A DNA stretch of 64,000 bases from Metallyticus violacea (GCA_030762175.1 CM060846.1:241275512-241339511); one strand, 5' to 3'. Positions 47,260 through 59,706 are shown, numbered from the stretch's first letter. The notes: generated by a model from the letters alone, not told the origin. Translations and numbers: made by a program.

Positions 47260-48250
47260 ACATGTGTGCAACCTTGGGGAACCATAAAAGGTGTACTGGT
47301 TCCAAAGTGCAGTAGTATGATCTATAATCACTTATGGCATTTTGATCAAGGAGCAAACTCATTCAGAGGCTCTCTTGTTCATGTATTAACAGGGGCAATG
47401 ACAAACACCACTGGTATTGAAACCCTTTCAAATTTTTCACCTCTTGATATATGCTATCAAAGAAGCAGCAGGAACAGGGGGCATAATTGCTGTAGCAAAA
47501 GGGGAACTGGTACAACTTAAATAGATTATGGCAGACCAGTATCATCAGCTTAATCTCAAATCAATTTTACAAATTGGAAGTGATTACATGCTTCCAAAAT
47601 ATCACTTAAATAGAATAAAAAAAAATACATGGTGAATTGTGAAGCCTTGCCTGGTTTACAGATGGATTGAAGAATGGTGGTTGTTTGATCAGAAGCTGGA
47701 ATCTAAGGGGAAACTCCAAAATATGAAATTTAAGTCTCATTAGAAAACATTACCACAGATTTCCAAACAGAAATACGTGCAACTAAAATTTGCAAAAGAG
47801 AGAATCTGGGTGGAAGTTACACGCTACTATGAAAGTGCTTGTATGACACCACATAGAACTGCCTACAAAACCTTACTAAGTAACAATGCAATAACATAAC
47901 AGTTGAATGAGTAACAGGAAAAAGGAATTATTGGCAATTAAAAAGCAAGGGAATAATCTGCATAAGCAATGCAATATCCACACACACAAAAATCCAATGA
48001 TAAGGAATCCTCGATATTGGTTCAACATTGGCAGTAATCAGCATGGTATGTGAATGATGGAAAAACAAATTTTTTGGCTTACCACTGATACTGAGACTAA
48101 AGAGACTCCAAATGATTTGCTGATGGGTCAATGCAGTCTGAGAAAGCATCTGCCTACCATGGGAATAATAAAGGACAACCCATTATGTATACTATGTAAT
48201 TACGAGAATGAGTTCGCCCCTGATATTATTTTTAATACAAAGCATTAGTT
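47260..48250 (+). pseudogene. I-group LINE fragment with RNase H domain
   Basis: Plus strand, frame-shifted: VLTGAMTNTTGIETLS and PLDICYQ (47380-47460, pattern ITGAMRTTPTAALE...PLDI), AWFTDGLKNGG (near 47650, RNase H motif YTDGSK), the equivalent of TVFQAEIYA at 47750-47790, and then LLMGQCSLRKHLPTMGI and DNPLCILCNYENE (48110-48220), the C-terminal zinc knuckle. This is the 3' end of a LINE related to the one at 61210-63990. It begins soon after the mariner, which may have inserted beside it. Confidence 0.7.
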
Positions 48251-49993
48251 AATACAATGTACACCTTTAGATGAAAAAAATTGCAACAGCCAGAAACAAT
48301 GACAACTAGGAAAATATCAGAAGCATTTGCTGATCCTGAATTCACAATGCTACTTTCAGTTCAAGTTATGGCATAAACAGCAAATGCATTTATCTTGAAC
48401 CATATGCTCTGATGACTGAGCAATCAAGAGCACCTGTTTAGTAAAAAACACTATCTTGATTTGAATCATCATTAGGCTTGAATCTTTATTAGTTTCTGCA
48501 AGTAAAATTAAAGTTTAATATATGGCAATCATACACACATATATATACATAATGGTGGACAATATGTATTTGGATTTGAAGGCATTTATACTAAAACACA
48601 AAAACATAAATTAATCATCTTCATCTTCAAAACAAATTCCACATTAATAAAAATTCTAAAGTGCAAATCTAAAAAGAAGATGTAAATTGTTTATGCCTTA
48701 AAATTCAATTAAGCACTTGAATTTGGAGTTATATTATCATGTGTATAAGTCAATTAAGCTATATTATTTTTATTGGGATTCAAGCTTTGGTAGTTACCAT
48801 TAATACAAACCCCTGCTTTTAACCACTCACTATAAGAGTATGCTTGCAATTGAGAACTAGATGTGACTGTTCAGGACAGAAAGAGGCTGAAGGCTTATAT
48901 GACCAGTATACAGAGACATACCATGAATTGAGCACTGAGCTGAACAGAACTTACACAAATTAATACTTGCAGAATCTGCTCATTTTTTTAAGGCTGTACA
49001 ACCTCCTTGGGATTACCAGCCTAAAGCTGAAGTGCCATTAACCAGTCAGCCTGCTCTGTATCAGGAGAGCCCAAAGCCTGTTTAGTCTCATTTCACTGCA
49101 CCCATAGCTTGCACTATTGCATGCCAAAGTCTGCATATCAGGATGGTGGTTGTCTCATTATACCAGTACCTTTGGAATAGTTGGCTGAAGGGTAGGGTCC
49201 ACCTTGCAGCATAGATGATTGTCCAGTTATGTCACGCTTCAACATTTGTTGCTGGTATATTCAATGAAAGTATCATTCGAACAAATATAGATGGAATTAC
49301 TGCTTCAATGTATCATGGCACAGTGACATTTTTTAATTTTTCAATGATTTACAAACAAATAGTGCATTTTCAGACTTTCATCATAACTGAGGGTAGCATG
49401 AACTAATAACATAAAATGCTATAATCTGTTATGTACAGAAGTAGATCTTTGGTTGTAGCATGAGAGGCTTTTTTTTTTTCCTCTTTCTTTTAAATGAAAC
49501 AGAATTTGGTCTATTTTGTATTATATTTTTGTAATCACCAAGGACAGCAATTAAGGTGCTCAAGAGGAAATGTGGAATATGGGGGTATTGTTATTGTTAG
49601 CATTAACAATTCAGTATATGCGACTCTGATAAAGTCACTGGCTTCATGTGAAAGAGTATGGGAGAATACTCTGTGCATAAGCATGGATGCATAATTGGCT
49701 TTTAGCATGGTTATGCTTATAAGAATCCAGGGAAGAACTTTGAAACATAAGGATGTATGCCACATGCTCAGATGTGCCACCTTAGCAAAAGGCAACAAGG
49801 TAATGTAGAAGCAACCTAAATATAATGTTATAAATCTGATGTTCTTGATTCAAGTTTCAATAATAGTAAACCTATACCTTGGCTCCATTACTTTGTAAGC
49901 ATTTTCTGATTTTGGGCAGGCATGTTTAGTATACAAATACATTTTTAAGTGATGCAAGCTCGCCTTCATGTACATGCTCTGCGCTCTGGTTAC
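48251..49993. other. Unassigned DNA
   Basis: A (TA/CA) run lies near 48530-48550. A tRNA-like segment around 48415-48480 is too weak to call. There is no recognised gene. Confidence 0.4.
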
Positions 49994-50185
49994 CGAGCAT
50001 GGCAGTAGTAAGGTTATTGTGTCCAGTTTTAAATTGTTTTTGGTAAGGTAATAGTGAGTGTATATGAAATAGTGAATTATAAGAAGAAACGAGCATGGCA
50101 GTAGTAAGGTTATTGTGTCCAGTTTTAAATTGTTTTTGGTAAAGAAATAGTGAGTGTATATGAAATAGTGAATTATAAGAAGAAA
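49994..50185. repeat. 96-bp tandem duplication upstream of the R1-like LINE
   Basis: The unit cgagcatggcagtagtaagg...gtgaattataagaagaaa is repeated head to tail at 49994-50089 and 50090-50185 with about three differences. It may be 5' UTR repeats of the LINE, a common place for promoter repeats. Confidence 0.88.
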
Positions 50186-50668
50186 GCATACTGTAAGTAC
50201 AATTTGCTAAGAAAGTTTATAAATTCAAATAGCGATTAGTTTCTATGGAAATAGGACATAAAGCATATACGTTATGAAATATTAGAAACAGGAACATGGC
50301 GGCGAGTTACAGAACACCAGTCAGTAGCTCTTGTGATGTCAGTTGCATGCGCACGCTAGCAAGGTAGCAAGCCAAGGTGAATAACATCACACTTGATGTT
50401 ACAAAGTATTAAATGCTATAGTTTATAACACAAAACTATACAAGACAGGAAGGGTTATTGGGGGAAGTCTTCCCCTAGTACATAAATGAAGGATGGAAGA
50501 AAAAGAGGTATTCTTACCTGGACACCATTAGGTAGGTCACCAGACAAAAAAGGAGACAGAACAAAATGAGATGGTAATAGGGAAGTAGAAATAGAGAAAA
50601 GGAAGGGTACGGTACTGGAGCGCAATTTAAGAAAGAAAGAGGAAGCGAAAGGAAACCCTGATCTTGAC

Positions 50669-51651
50669 ATGGAGCCTATGGATACCTTTGTAGAAGTGAT
50701 AACTGAAATTAACATGCTTATTGCAAAAGAGAAGATTAATATGGATAAGAAGAAAGAGGTCTATATACTGTTAGCTAAATTAAAAAATATATATGACAAC
50801 GCAAGGATAGAGGGAGAGAAGGCGAAATCAGAAGCAAAACTGGCAAAGGAGCTACACAAGATGAGATGTGTAGAACCAGTAAGAACCTTTACACAAGTAG
50901 CAACAATACCAGCACTTACGGGTAAAATGCAACAATTTCAGAGAACAGTTGAATCTAAAAAGCATACCGTCTTCATTTCTTCAAACAAAACCACGGATGT
51001 AAGAGAGTTACAAAGAATAGCAACGCAGAATCTGAAACCTGCAGCAGAAAAAATTAAAATAAGAAGTTTGAGAACTGCAGCAAAAAATTTAATAATGGAA
51101 ACAGAAACAGAGGAAGACTTGAACAAAGTTATAAATAGCAACAACCTAAAAGGAAAAGTATTAAGGATTGAACCACCCAGAAAGAGGAACCCGTTGATGA
51201 TTTTGTAAGATATATTGGCTGGTGCAAGGAAGAAGAACTCTCTGAAGATATCTACACACAGAATTTTGATCAATATATTTCAAGAGAGGATTTCAAAAAA
51301 GAATTTAAATTTAGGTTCAAAACTGGACCAAGAAATAGGGCAACCATACACCACATAGTGGAAGTGTCCCCAAATTTAAGGAAACACATAATCCCAAATG
51401 GCAGAATATATATTGGATTTCAGTCAGTCAGTATTAAAGATTTCATTTCAGTGGCTAAGTGCCTCAAGCGCTACGACTATGGTCACGTGGCAAAATATTG
51501 CAATCAGGACAAATTAATTTGCAGACACTGTGGGGAAGAAGATCACAAAAGAAAAAAATGTGCAAAGAAAGAACAACAGCCCATATGTATTCCCTGTGCA
51601 GAAGAAACAAGAAATGTAGGGGAAGGCAAGATTGTCCTACCTATAAACTAA
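50669..51651 (+). pseudogene. R1-like LINE ORF1 (gag-like, CCHC zinc knuckles)
   Basis: A 180-codon open frame (50669-51208) starts MEPMDTFVEVITEINM, is rich in Lys/Glu (likely coiled coil, residues 20-75) and contains the gag-like segment IKIRSLRTAAKNLIME. A single-nucleotide frame change near 51190 leads into VDDFVRYIGWC, then IYIGFQSVSIKDFISVAKC and the zinc knuckles C-x2-...YDYGHVAKYC and CRHCGEEDHKRKKC. A third, frame-shifted knuckle follows. In the first knuckle the usual Cys before YDYGH is Arg (CLKRYDYGH). ORF1 of this clade binds element RNA. It is followed by an endonuclease-RT ORF. Confidence 0.8.
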
Positions 51652-51659
51652 TGTGGTAA

Positions 51660-52976
51660 AGCGTTTTCACTTGAATTGATTATGGATAGAGTAAAATGGA
51701 TTTAAAAAGAGGAAAACCCAAAAGAAAAAATACTCCCAGTTGAATTAAAAGGAACCTAAAAAGAGTCATAGCCCACAAACTTAAACTAAGGGATAATTCC
51801 AAAACCACAAACAGTCACACACAGACAGATGATAATGGAATCCTGGAGCCATTATCTAACACAAAATTAAATGAACTGGAAATATCGTCACACAATAAAC
51901 CAGTTTTACCCCGAAAATTAAGAATCCATACCATAGATAAAGAAATGGGAATCAATAAAAAGGTCAAGGTGAATTATAAAGCCTTAATGGATGAAGTACA
52001 GAAGAAGAAGGTGAAGAAGAGGAAGGGGACAAGGAACAAATAGAAGTAGAGATTGAACAACTCGTCTCACAAAAAAAACTGCGCAGTAGATTCTTAAAAT
52101 TCTTAAAGCAAGAAGAAGAGACAATTCGAGATTAAACACAAAAGCAAAATTTATCAATTCAATGAACGATGAGGGCAGTGATGCAACTTCATGTCAAAAA
52201 ATGATAGAAATCGAGGCGCTAGAAGAGGAAAAGGTTGTAGGAGAAATCAATAGTAAGCACCAGTTAATATTAAACTCAACTCTAGCTACACATGCACAAG
52301 AAAACACAACTTCGTCAAATGCTGACAACAAAAGGACTCCAGACATTAACCAGATCTATGCGGATTTTGACGTCACGCTACAGCTGAGTCGACTAGAGGA
52401 ATGATGCACATTGACTGCCGCTTTGCGACACATTACACGTAAGTTGCATGAAAATGGTGAGTCAATAATATTCCCTGTGCCAGATGCCATCGACCATATG
52501 GAATTAAAAACTCAAAACATTACAATGAATGCTAATGAATAATTAACACTACTCAACAGAGCCTATAAAAGATGGAACGATTACCTGGATCTCAATGAAG
52601 TATATAAACACTTTGTACTTGTTATGGCAGGATAGTTTTCGACATCAAGCAAACCTGGCCTAATTGTCATGCTCAAATCCGGCACGATGGAGTAAACTAC
52701 TCCAAAAATTACTCTAGAAGCATTCCAAAGACTGAAACTAAAATATCTAGTTCTCCAACAATGCCCAGACATCCTGCTAACACTCCTTTCAATAACAAAC
52801 ACCCTATTAAGAAACAAAACACACACAAAAGTAAAATAAACAAAATTAAAGAAAGTAATTTTGGCGCTGTTATAAAACTAGGAAGGAATAATAAACCTAG
52901 TTCTAAACGCAAGAAAGTAACCAATCAAGAACTTAGGACTGGTACCAAGCATCACTCTGTTGCAAACTCTGGATAA
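51660..52976 (+). pseudogene. ORF1 tail / inter-ORF region of the R1-like LINE
   Basis: Fragmentary plus-strand frames that are acidic (52162-52404) and then Lys/Asn-rich (52761-52976) with multiple stops. Their position between ORF1 and the endonuclease suggests the variable C-terminal half of ORF1 rather than separate genes. Confidence 0.5.
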
Positions 52977-52989
52977 ATGTTATCTAAAA

Positions 52990-55634
52990 GACAACATGGC
53001 AGATTAAGACAAGCGTAGAATAATCAAAATTGGCCAAATAAACGCCCAGAGAAGTAAACAAGTGATGTTAGAATTAAATAAAATTGTAGAAGAACTGAGA
53101 TTAGACTTATTATGCGTTCAGGAACCTTATTGCTTTAAAGGCAAAGTAGCATACCCCAGCAAGTGCATGGATAATTAGTCACAGAGAAAATCCTATGGCT
53201 TCAATTATAATATATAATCCAAATTTACAAATAGTCAATATAACACAATTAGGAGATACACATACAAACTGTATTGAAGTAATACATGACAGCGGAAAAT
53301 TTATTCTAACAAATATATATTTTCAATACAGTCATCCAATCAACCCCTTATATAACAAAAATAAAGGAGGTCAGCAACACTTTTAAAAAAAAATTGAGCA
53401 AATTTTCACAAGCTATGCCAATGCCAAATCTGACTGGTGGCATGGTAACATCAAAGACGAAAGAGGAGAAAAACTGGAAGAAACTATTTCTGAACTAAAT
53501 CTTTTTGTGAATAATCAACCCAACAGCCCTCCTACTTTCGAAAGTACAGCCAGTGCTACTGCCAACATTGACATAATTTTATGTAAGTTAAGCTCCAATA
53601 ATAAAATAATAAGTTGGAATGTAGGTCAAGATATTACCACTAGTGATCACAGATTAATCTATTTTGATTACTGCACACGAAAACCAAAATTTAAAGAAGA
53701 GGAGAGAAAATTTACAATTACAAACAAGTAGACTGGAATCTTCTGAGACAGAAATTTGATAACTTAAAAGTTACAATATGAAGGAGAGTCTATTGATAAG
53801 GATGCCAATAACCTTGTCCAAACAATACGAAAGGCCATGGAGATATCTGTTCCCACAACCATACCCAAAAAATATTACGATACTATTTGGACGGATGCAC
53901 TGCAAAAAGCAAGAAGCAAAGTTAAGAAACTAAGAAAAATTTATCAAAGATCGATAATTGCAGAAGAAAGGTAGAGAAACCTAAATAAATACAGAGAAGC
54001 TAAAAAGAAATATAAAACCACCTTAGAAGAAACAAGGACAAACTCATGGAAAACTTTCGTAGAAAAGGAATTAGATGCCAATATAAGAGGAATGCCCTAT
54101 AAAATTATTATGGAAAAAAATCGAGAAACCGGTTATTCTAAATACAATAAAAAAAGACAATGGTGAAATGACAACAGATTAGAAAAGCTCTGTAAATGCC
54201 CTTTTGAACAAGTTACTTCCACAGGATGATAAGAGTAGGATAATATTCAGCACATTCAAAAAAGAGTGAATATGAATACCATATATAGAAATAATACACT
54301 AATCTACCCATTTGATGTGTTGGAAACACATACAGGGATATAACTAAGGGATGTCCGCAAGGCACGATCTTAGGACCAATTTTTTGGGACATAGTTTTGG
54401 AGACTCTTTTAGACGAACTAAACAACAATGAAAATGTGGCAAAAACCATTGCGTATGCTGACGATGTTTTATTTCTAATAGAAGGAAACAATAGAGCAGA
54501 TATAGAAAGAAGAGCGAATAAATTAACTAATAAATTAATTAATTGGTGTAGTGAAACTAAACTCCAAGTTGCTCCAACTAAATCAGGCTACATGCTTTTG
54601 AAAGTTAATCTCAAAAGAGATCGATGCATAAAATATAACAACCAAAATATAAGATGCCAAAAAGTAGCATAATATTTGGGAATTTATTTAGATGAGAAAC
54701 TAAACTTTAGGACACATACTGAATACGTACGAAAAAAATCCGAAAATGCTGTGATGAAATTAGCAAGATTAGTTCACTTGAATTTTAAAATTCCACTTAA
54801 CGTCATTACAGCATACCACATTAGCATTTTTGCTTCAATAATGACTTATGGAGCAGGGGTCTGGGCTCTGAGGATGAAGGATGTCCAAATAAAAACTCTA
54901 TTAAGAAGATCACAAAGGAAGGTGTTATTAAGATTTACAGGGGCATTAAGCACCTCACCCATTATGGCCCTTTTAGGAATACGGCCAATTGACCTATTGA
55001 TTAAATTAAGAGCCGTTGTTTATTGGTTGAAGAAAGGCAACTTGGAGAAAGTAAGTTTAATAATCGGCAATCACTGCAACAACTTAAATGAAATAAAACA
55101 TAAATTAAAAGAACAATGGCAGCATGAATGGGAAAATGCTGAGGCAGGCACGAGAACTTTTGACCTATTTAACAACATTTTTGAGAGAATAAAACTAAAA
55201 GTTATACAACCTACCAAAGGCATGATACATTACCTTATAGGACTTATTGGAAAAAAATTAACAGGACTTATTGGAAAAAAATTAACAGAACAGAGGATGA
55301 TATATGTACACTTTGCAAAACACAGGATAACCCAGAGCATGTGTTATTTGAATGTACACACTATTTAGAACATGTGAGAGAAGAAAGAGAAATTTTAAGT
55401 GGCCATCAGGTGGCACATATACTTAGAAATAAGGGCCTATATAAATACCTCCAGCAGGCCGCAGTCAAAATAAGTAACCTAGCACGGGAAGAGGTAATAC
55501 CACAAGAACAGATAATAAGTAATGAAAAAGTTGAGGATGAGGTAAGAAGATCAGAACGCATACGTATGCAAAGACAACCCCCAAACACAAATAACTTAAC
55601 AAGAATAGAAAATATACAAGATAACTTTAATTAA
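52990..55634 (+). pseudogene. R1-like LINE ORF2 (endonuclease, RT, C-terminal zinc knuckle), internally deleted
   Basis: The endonuclease starts IKIGQINAQRSKQVM then LLCVQEPYC (about 53020-53130), passes a stop, and shows LTNIYFQYSHP, SDWWHGN, ESTASATANIDIIL and TSDHRLIYF (53650). The linker KARSKVKKLRKIYQ leads to 54180. The first half of the RT (palm motifs through motif A) is deleted near 54240. RT resumes with GCPQGTILGPIFWDIV and YADDVLFLIEG (catalytic YADD, near 54455), then YLGIYLDEKLNF and YGAGVWALR. The C-terminal zinc knuckle is split by a frameshift near 55310-55370 (CTLCK... and LFECTHYLE). A 24-bp in-frame duplication (IGKKLTGL) lies at 55240-55287. It cannot be active. Confidence 0.85.
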
Positions 55635-57098
55635 ATCAACAGGAAGAGAATATTAGAGGAGAAGATAAAGGTAAGGAAGAAGGGATTATGGAGATGAAAA
55701 TACCTAAAAATATAATAGACAGGGATAATTTTGATTTACAACCTGAAGTAGAGAATATACCTATAAGAGTTTTGACACCAGGAAGAAGATTACAGAAGGA
55801 GATGGAAGGATGTTGGAGATACACCGGAATGAGCTGCGGCAGGAGATGGAGAATGGAAAAGTGGTGTCCGGAAAGGAGGAGCAGAGCACACAAAATGGTG
55901 CCAGAGCACACGAAATGGTGCAACCAGGGGACCAGGAGGATCAATCGAGATGGAAGAAGGGATGGTTGGGAAGAAAAGATGGAGAGTAATATGGTGGAAA
56001 CGAGATGATAGTGTTTAATGAGTTCAAGTGTTGGGACAAATAAATGTAATGAGTTGGAAAGATTATTAATGATAAATGAACTTTAAGTGGAGTAATTTGT
56101 TAAAGAGAAGAATATTATTATGACTGTAATAAATTAAGTAGATTTGAAACAATTAAGATAATGTTTAATTTAAGAGAATTTCTGCCGAGTACTGGACACC
56201 AGTACATACTGCTGGTAACCAGTGGTTAGTAGTAGTATAGTTATGGAACAAATTTAAAGGATAGAATAGCTGACTACCAGCTATAATTCCTACTGGCTTC
56301 CAGTAATATTGTTAAATTGTTAATTTGGTAGTTTTTGTAGATTTTGGAAGATTCATTTGGGAAGTAGTTAAGTAAATTTATATTTTGATTCAATTTAATT
56401 ATTTTCAGTTCTTTTTTCTTACTGTTTTATTATATTATTTTAATTTAGTTATGAGGAAAATCTATAAAATAATGTATTAAAATATTATTGAATTGTATAG
56501 TTATAATAATAATAAATGGAAAATTTGATATACACCCCCTGGTTTAGGAAACCAGGTACCAGGTTGGCATATACAGATTTTATTTATTTATTTATAGTTA
56601 TGTACAGCCTCATATAATAGTAAATATTCTGCTGAAATAAAGCAAGTGCTCTAATGGTTAAGCTATGACAATATATGAACTGACCAAAGGCATATAGACC
56701 TTTACTGTTAAGAATGTTATAAAAAAAAAAGCCATAGGCCCAGTAAGGAGGAGTTCTTGGTCGCATTGTTATATCGCTGCCATGCTCAATAGGGTTTTAA
56801 TTATATGAAGCAACTTGCAGACCATTAAGCTGTTTCAAATGAGGACATGTACAAGAACAGTGGCATCAAGTATGTGGAATTACAGCTGTCTTTTATAATT
56901 AACATCTTAATAATAATGTCAAACTTAGCAAGTATCAAATGTAATGCCTAAGAATCATATTGCCACTACTTGTACAGAATTATTTCTTTGCATAAGCACA
57001 AAGCAAGCAGTATGACTTTGGCAAATACCACAGTTGATTATTATGTTATTAAATTTCATAAAAATTCTCAATTTAATGTGTTTACATACTTTACGTAC
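55635..57098. other. Probable LINE 3' region, then unassigned DNA
   Basis: 55688-56008 is open and Arg-rich and may be a LINE 3' tail. 56190-56300 contains several repeats of ccagt/ctggt, and 56400-56520 is AT-rich. The LINE 3' end could not be placed. 56580-57098 shows nothing recognisable. Confidence 0.4.
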
Positions 57099-57318
57099 CC
57101 CACCCTCTCGATGAACTCAAGTTCTGTGTGTATGCTTCCATTTGTATGTGAATATTTTGAAGCTTTTTCTGTGGAGGATGATTTATTTTCTGCTTCCATG
57201 CATTTATCTCGATCTCCTTTATCCAAAGACTTTCTGTGATTATTTTTACTTGCTGAGGTGTGTGGAACAGGGTGCACCATCCCATTAGATATCCCTACAT
57301 CAACTGCTGATGCACCAC
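57099..57318 (-). CDS. Candidate host-gene exon, polar Ser/Lys-rich segment
   Basis: On the minus strand the acceptor ttacaatctctttccag precedes a 220-nt segment with one open frame (2 nt, 72 codons, 2 nt). It ends at a good donor (GTGGG|GTACGTAAAG). The upstream intron is phase 1 and the downstream one phase 2, so it splices in frame to 33016-33222 (joining codon GG|G). The peptide begins GASAVDVGISNGMVHPVP and includes KSLDKGDRDKCMEAENK and THTELEFIERV-like sequence; it is polar and probably disordered. There is no mobile-element similarity. A second frame is nearly open but stops inside the exon. Upstream exons presumably lie to the right of the window or were missed. Confidence 0.65.
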
Positions 57319-57525
57319 CTGGAAAGAGATTGTAATACTAGATATAATAATAAAATTAAAACTTGTGATATTTCTAGCAGATAATAAAAGCAACAATAAA
57401 TATGCTTTTGTATAGAATTAGAAATTACAAAAATAGTATTTTAAAGAGGGTCAATAACCCTTTGCTATTGCAATCCTTGCAGAACTTTACACAATTTTTC
57501 TGAATCCATAAATGTAGAGCAAATA

Positions 57526-58388
57526 CGAGGGCCATCCAGAAAGTAAGTCCCAATCGCGCCTGGGGATGGAACCACTTGTTGGATAGGAATGCGCATGCTC
57601 AGGAGTAGAGAGGAAGTATGTGGGAATAATGCAGTAAAGTTTCAGCCTTGTGACGGCCGTGGTTACCGCGCTGTGCTAGGAGAAAATGGTTGCTCTGATA
57701 CTGTCTCCCGCCAACTGCGAGGTTCGTGCAGTCATCCGAGGTTTGCACGCTCAAAAGCAAAGTCCAGCAGAGATCCATCGCCAATTGTGTCAAGTGTATG
57801 GACACGAGATTATGTCCGACAGTATGGTAAGACGATGGTGCAGGCAATTCACTGAAGAACGAACCATTATCATAACGACGACCGTAGTGGCCGACCGTCC
57901 CTGGTGACGGCAGAAGTGTTGGAAAGTGTGCGGCAAGCAATTGAGCAGAACCGGCGCTTCACAATTTCTTGCCGCACACTTTCCAACACTTCTGCCGTCA
58001 CCAGGGACGGTCGGCCACTACGGTCGTCGTCGTGATATTGGTTCTATTGGTTCGTCCTTCAGTGAATTGCCCGCACCATCGTCTTACCATACTGTCGCAC
58101 ATAATGTCGTGTCCATACACTTGACACAATTGGCGATGGATCTCTGCTGGACTTTGCTTTTGAGCGTGCAAACTTCGGATGACTGCACGAACCTCGCAAT
58201 TGGCGGGAGACAATATCAGAGCAGCCATTTTCTCCTAGCACAGCGCGGTAACCACGGCCGCCATAAGGCTGAAACTTTACTGCATTATTCCCACATACTT
58301 CCTCTCTACTCCTGCGCATGCGCAATCCTATCCGACAAGTGGTTCCATCTCCAGACACGATTGGGACTTCCTTTCTGGATGCTCCTTG
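57526..58388. mobile_element. Fold-back mariner derivative (two inverted 5' ends)
   Basis: TA (57524-57525) and TA (58389-58390) flank an 863-bp inverted repeat. Each arm of about 410 bp carries the terminal repeat (cgagggccatccagaaag on the left) and the N-terminal transposase region. On the plus strand at 57686 this reads ILSPANCEVRAVIRGLHA then SPAEIHRQLCQVYG and MVRRWCRQF; the same lies on the minus strand at 58228. This is the mariner helix-turn-helix part; the catalytic domain is wholly absent. The arms meet at a 30-nt loop (57938-57967). The arms are about 90 percent alike by eye. It could move only with transposase supplied by a related copy. Confidence 0.88.
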
Positions 58389-58869
58389 TACATTAATAAA
58401 TTATGTTATTATCCCTTGGAGTGCAGATAAGAGGTGTTTCAAGGCTGATAAGATACATTGAAGTTAACTATATGCATCATATTATGTGTTATCACCTGCT
58501 AAACAATGACAAATTATTAAGTTTGCAGTTTCTAGTGATAGTAACTAGTGATTTCATGCCATTTAGTAGGTACATTAAGTAAATTATTTAGAAAATAACT
58601 ATATTCTTAAATAGTACCATAGGTCAGATAATCCTGTATGCTTAGGATCATTAATAAGCCCTATAAGTTAAGTTAATGAGACCAACTAAATATTCCCTTA
58701 TCTTACCCCTACTTATAGGTAGCGAACATCTTCATTCCATCTTTTGTAAGTGTTTAATAAGAGCTCTAGCTTGTTGGCAATGACCACAAAAGTTATTTCA
58801 ACAAGTAAAATGCTAACCTCAACTTATGTATTCACATTTCTTACACTATATTCCATTCACTTACATAAA

Positions 58870-58912
58870 AGTAAGATGCGTTTCGGGAGAATCTCTCCCA
58901 TCTTCAGTTGCT
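58870..58912 (-). ncRNA. Hammerhead ribozyme-like motif, PLE-3 left arm
   Basis: Minus strand: CTGAAGA (58907-58901), perfect helix II GGGAGA/TCTCCC, GAAAC (58884-58880), then GCATC, so cleavage would follow ATC. Possible helix I: GAGCAA with TTACTT (one mismatch, one G-T). Confidence 0.65.
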
Positions 58913-59706
58913 CACTGAACCTCCGTTACTCAAAACTATGGCTGGACAGACGAATGTTTCTGTGGTGGCCTCTGTTGGTTGAAGTAGGAAGTTGCTGAGA
59001 TCACCTATGGGAGGAAACTCGAAATTGATTAGGTTTTTTCTATTTTTTAATATGAAAATTTTTTCCCAAGTGGATAACTCCAATGGGCTGTGAATATGTT
59101 TCAGCAATTTTATTCCCGGTTTTATTTCATGGTTTTTGGTCCAAAAGTGAGCTGCTACTGCTGATTTATCCACCTGTTTAAAGCGAATATTTCTAAAGTG
59201 TCCCTTCCTCCGAATTTCCAAATTTCTTTTTGTTTTGCCTATGTAGCTCTGTTCACAATCTGCACATTTTATTTCGTAAATTCCTGATTTTTGTTCTGGT
59301 GGTATGGAGTATTTTGTTCACCAGAACAAAAATCAGGAATTTACGAATTAAAATGTGCAGATTGTGAACAAAGCTACATAGGCAAAACAAAAAGAAATTT
59401 GGAAATTCGGAGGAAGGGACACTTTAGAAATATTCGCTTTAAACAGGTGGATAAATCAGCAGTACCAGCTCACTTTTGGACCAAAAACCATGAAATAAAA
59501 CCGGGAATAAAATTGCTGAAACATCTACACAGCCCATTGGAGTTATCCACTTGGGAAAAAATTTTCATATTAAAAAATAGAAAAAACCTAATCAATTTCG
59601 AGTTTCCTCCCATAGGTGAGCTCAGCGACTTCCTACTTCAACCAACAGAGGCCACCACAGAAACATTCGTTTGTCCAGCCATAGTTTCGAGTAACAGAGA
59701 TTCAGT

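Noticed and set aside
48415..48480. tRNA-like segment with atgactgagcaatcaagagc
   Set aside because: The box B match is weak (tgatttgaatc) and there is no acceptor-stem pairing; probably an old pseudogene or chance.
49926..50189. Minus-strand ORF with an internal peptide repeat
   Set aside because: The peptide repeat simply reflects the 96-bp DNA duplication; no family features.
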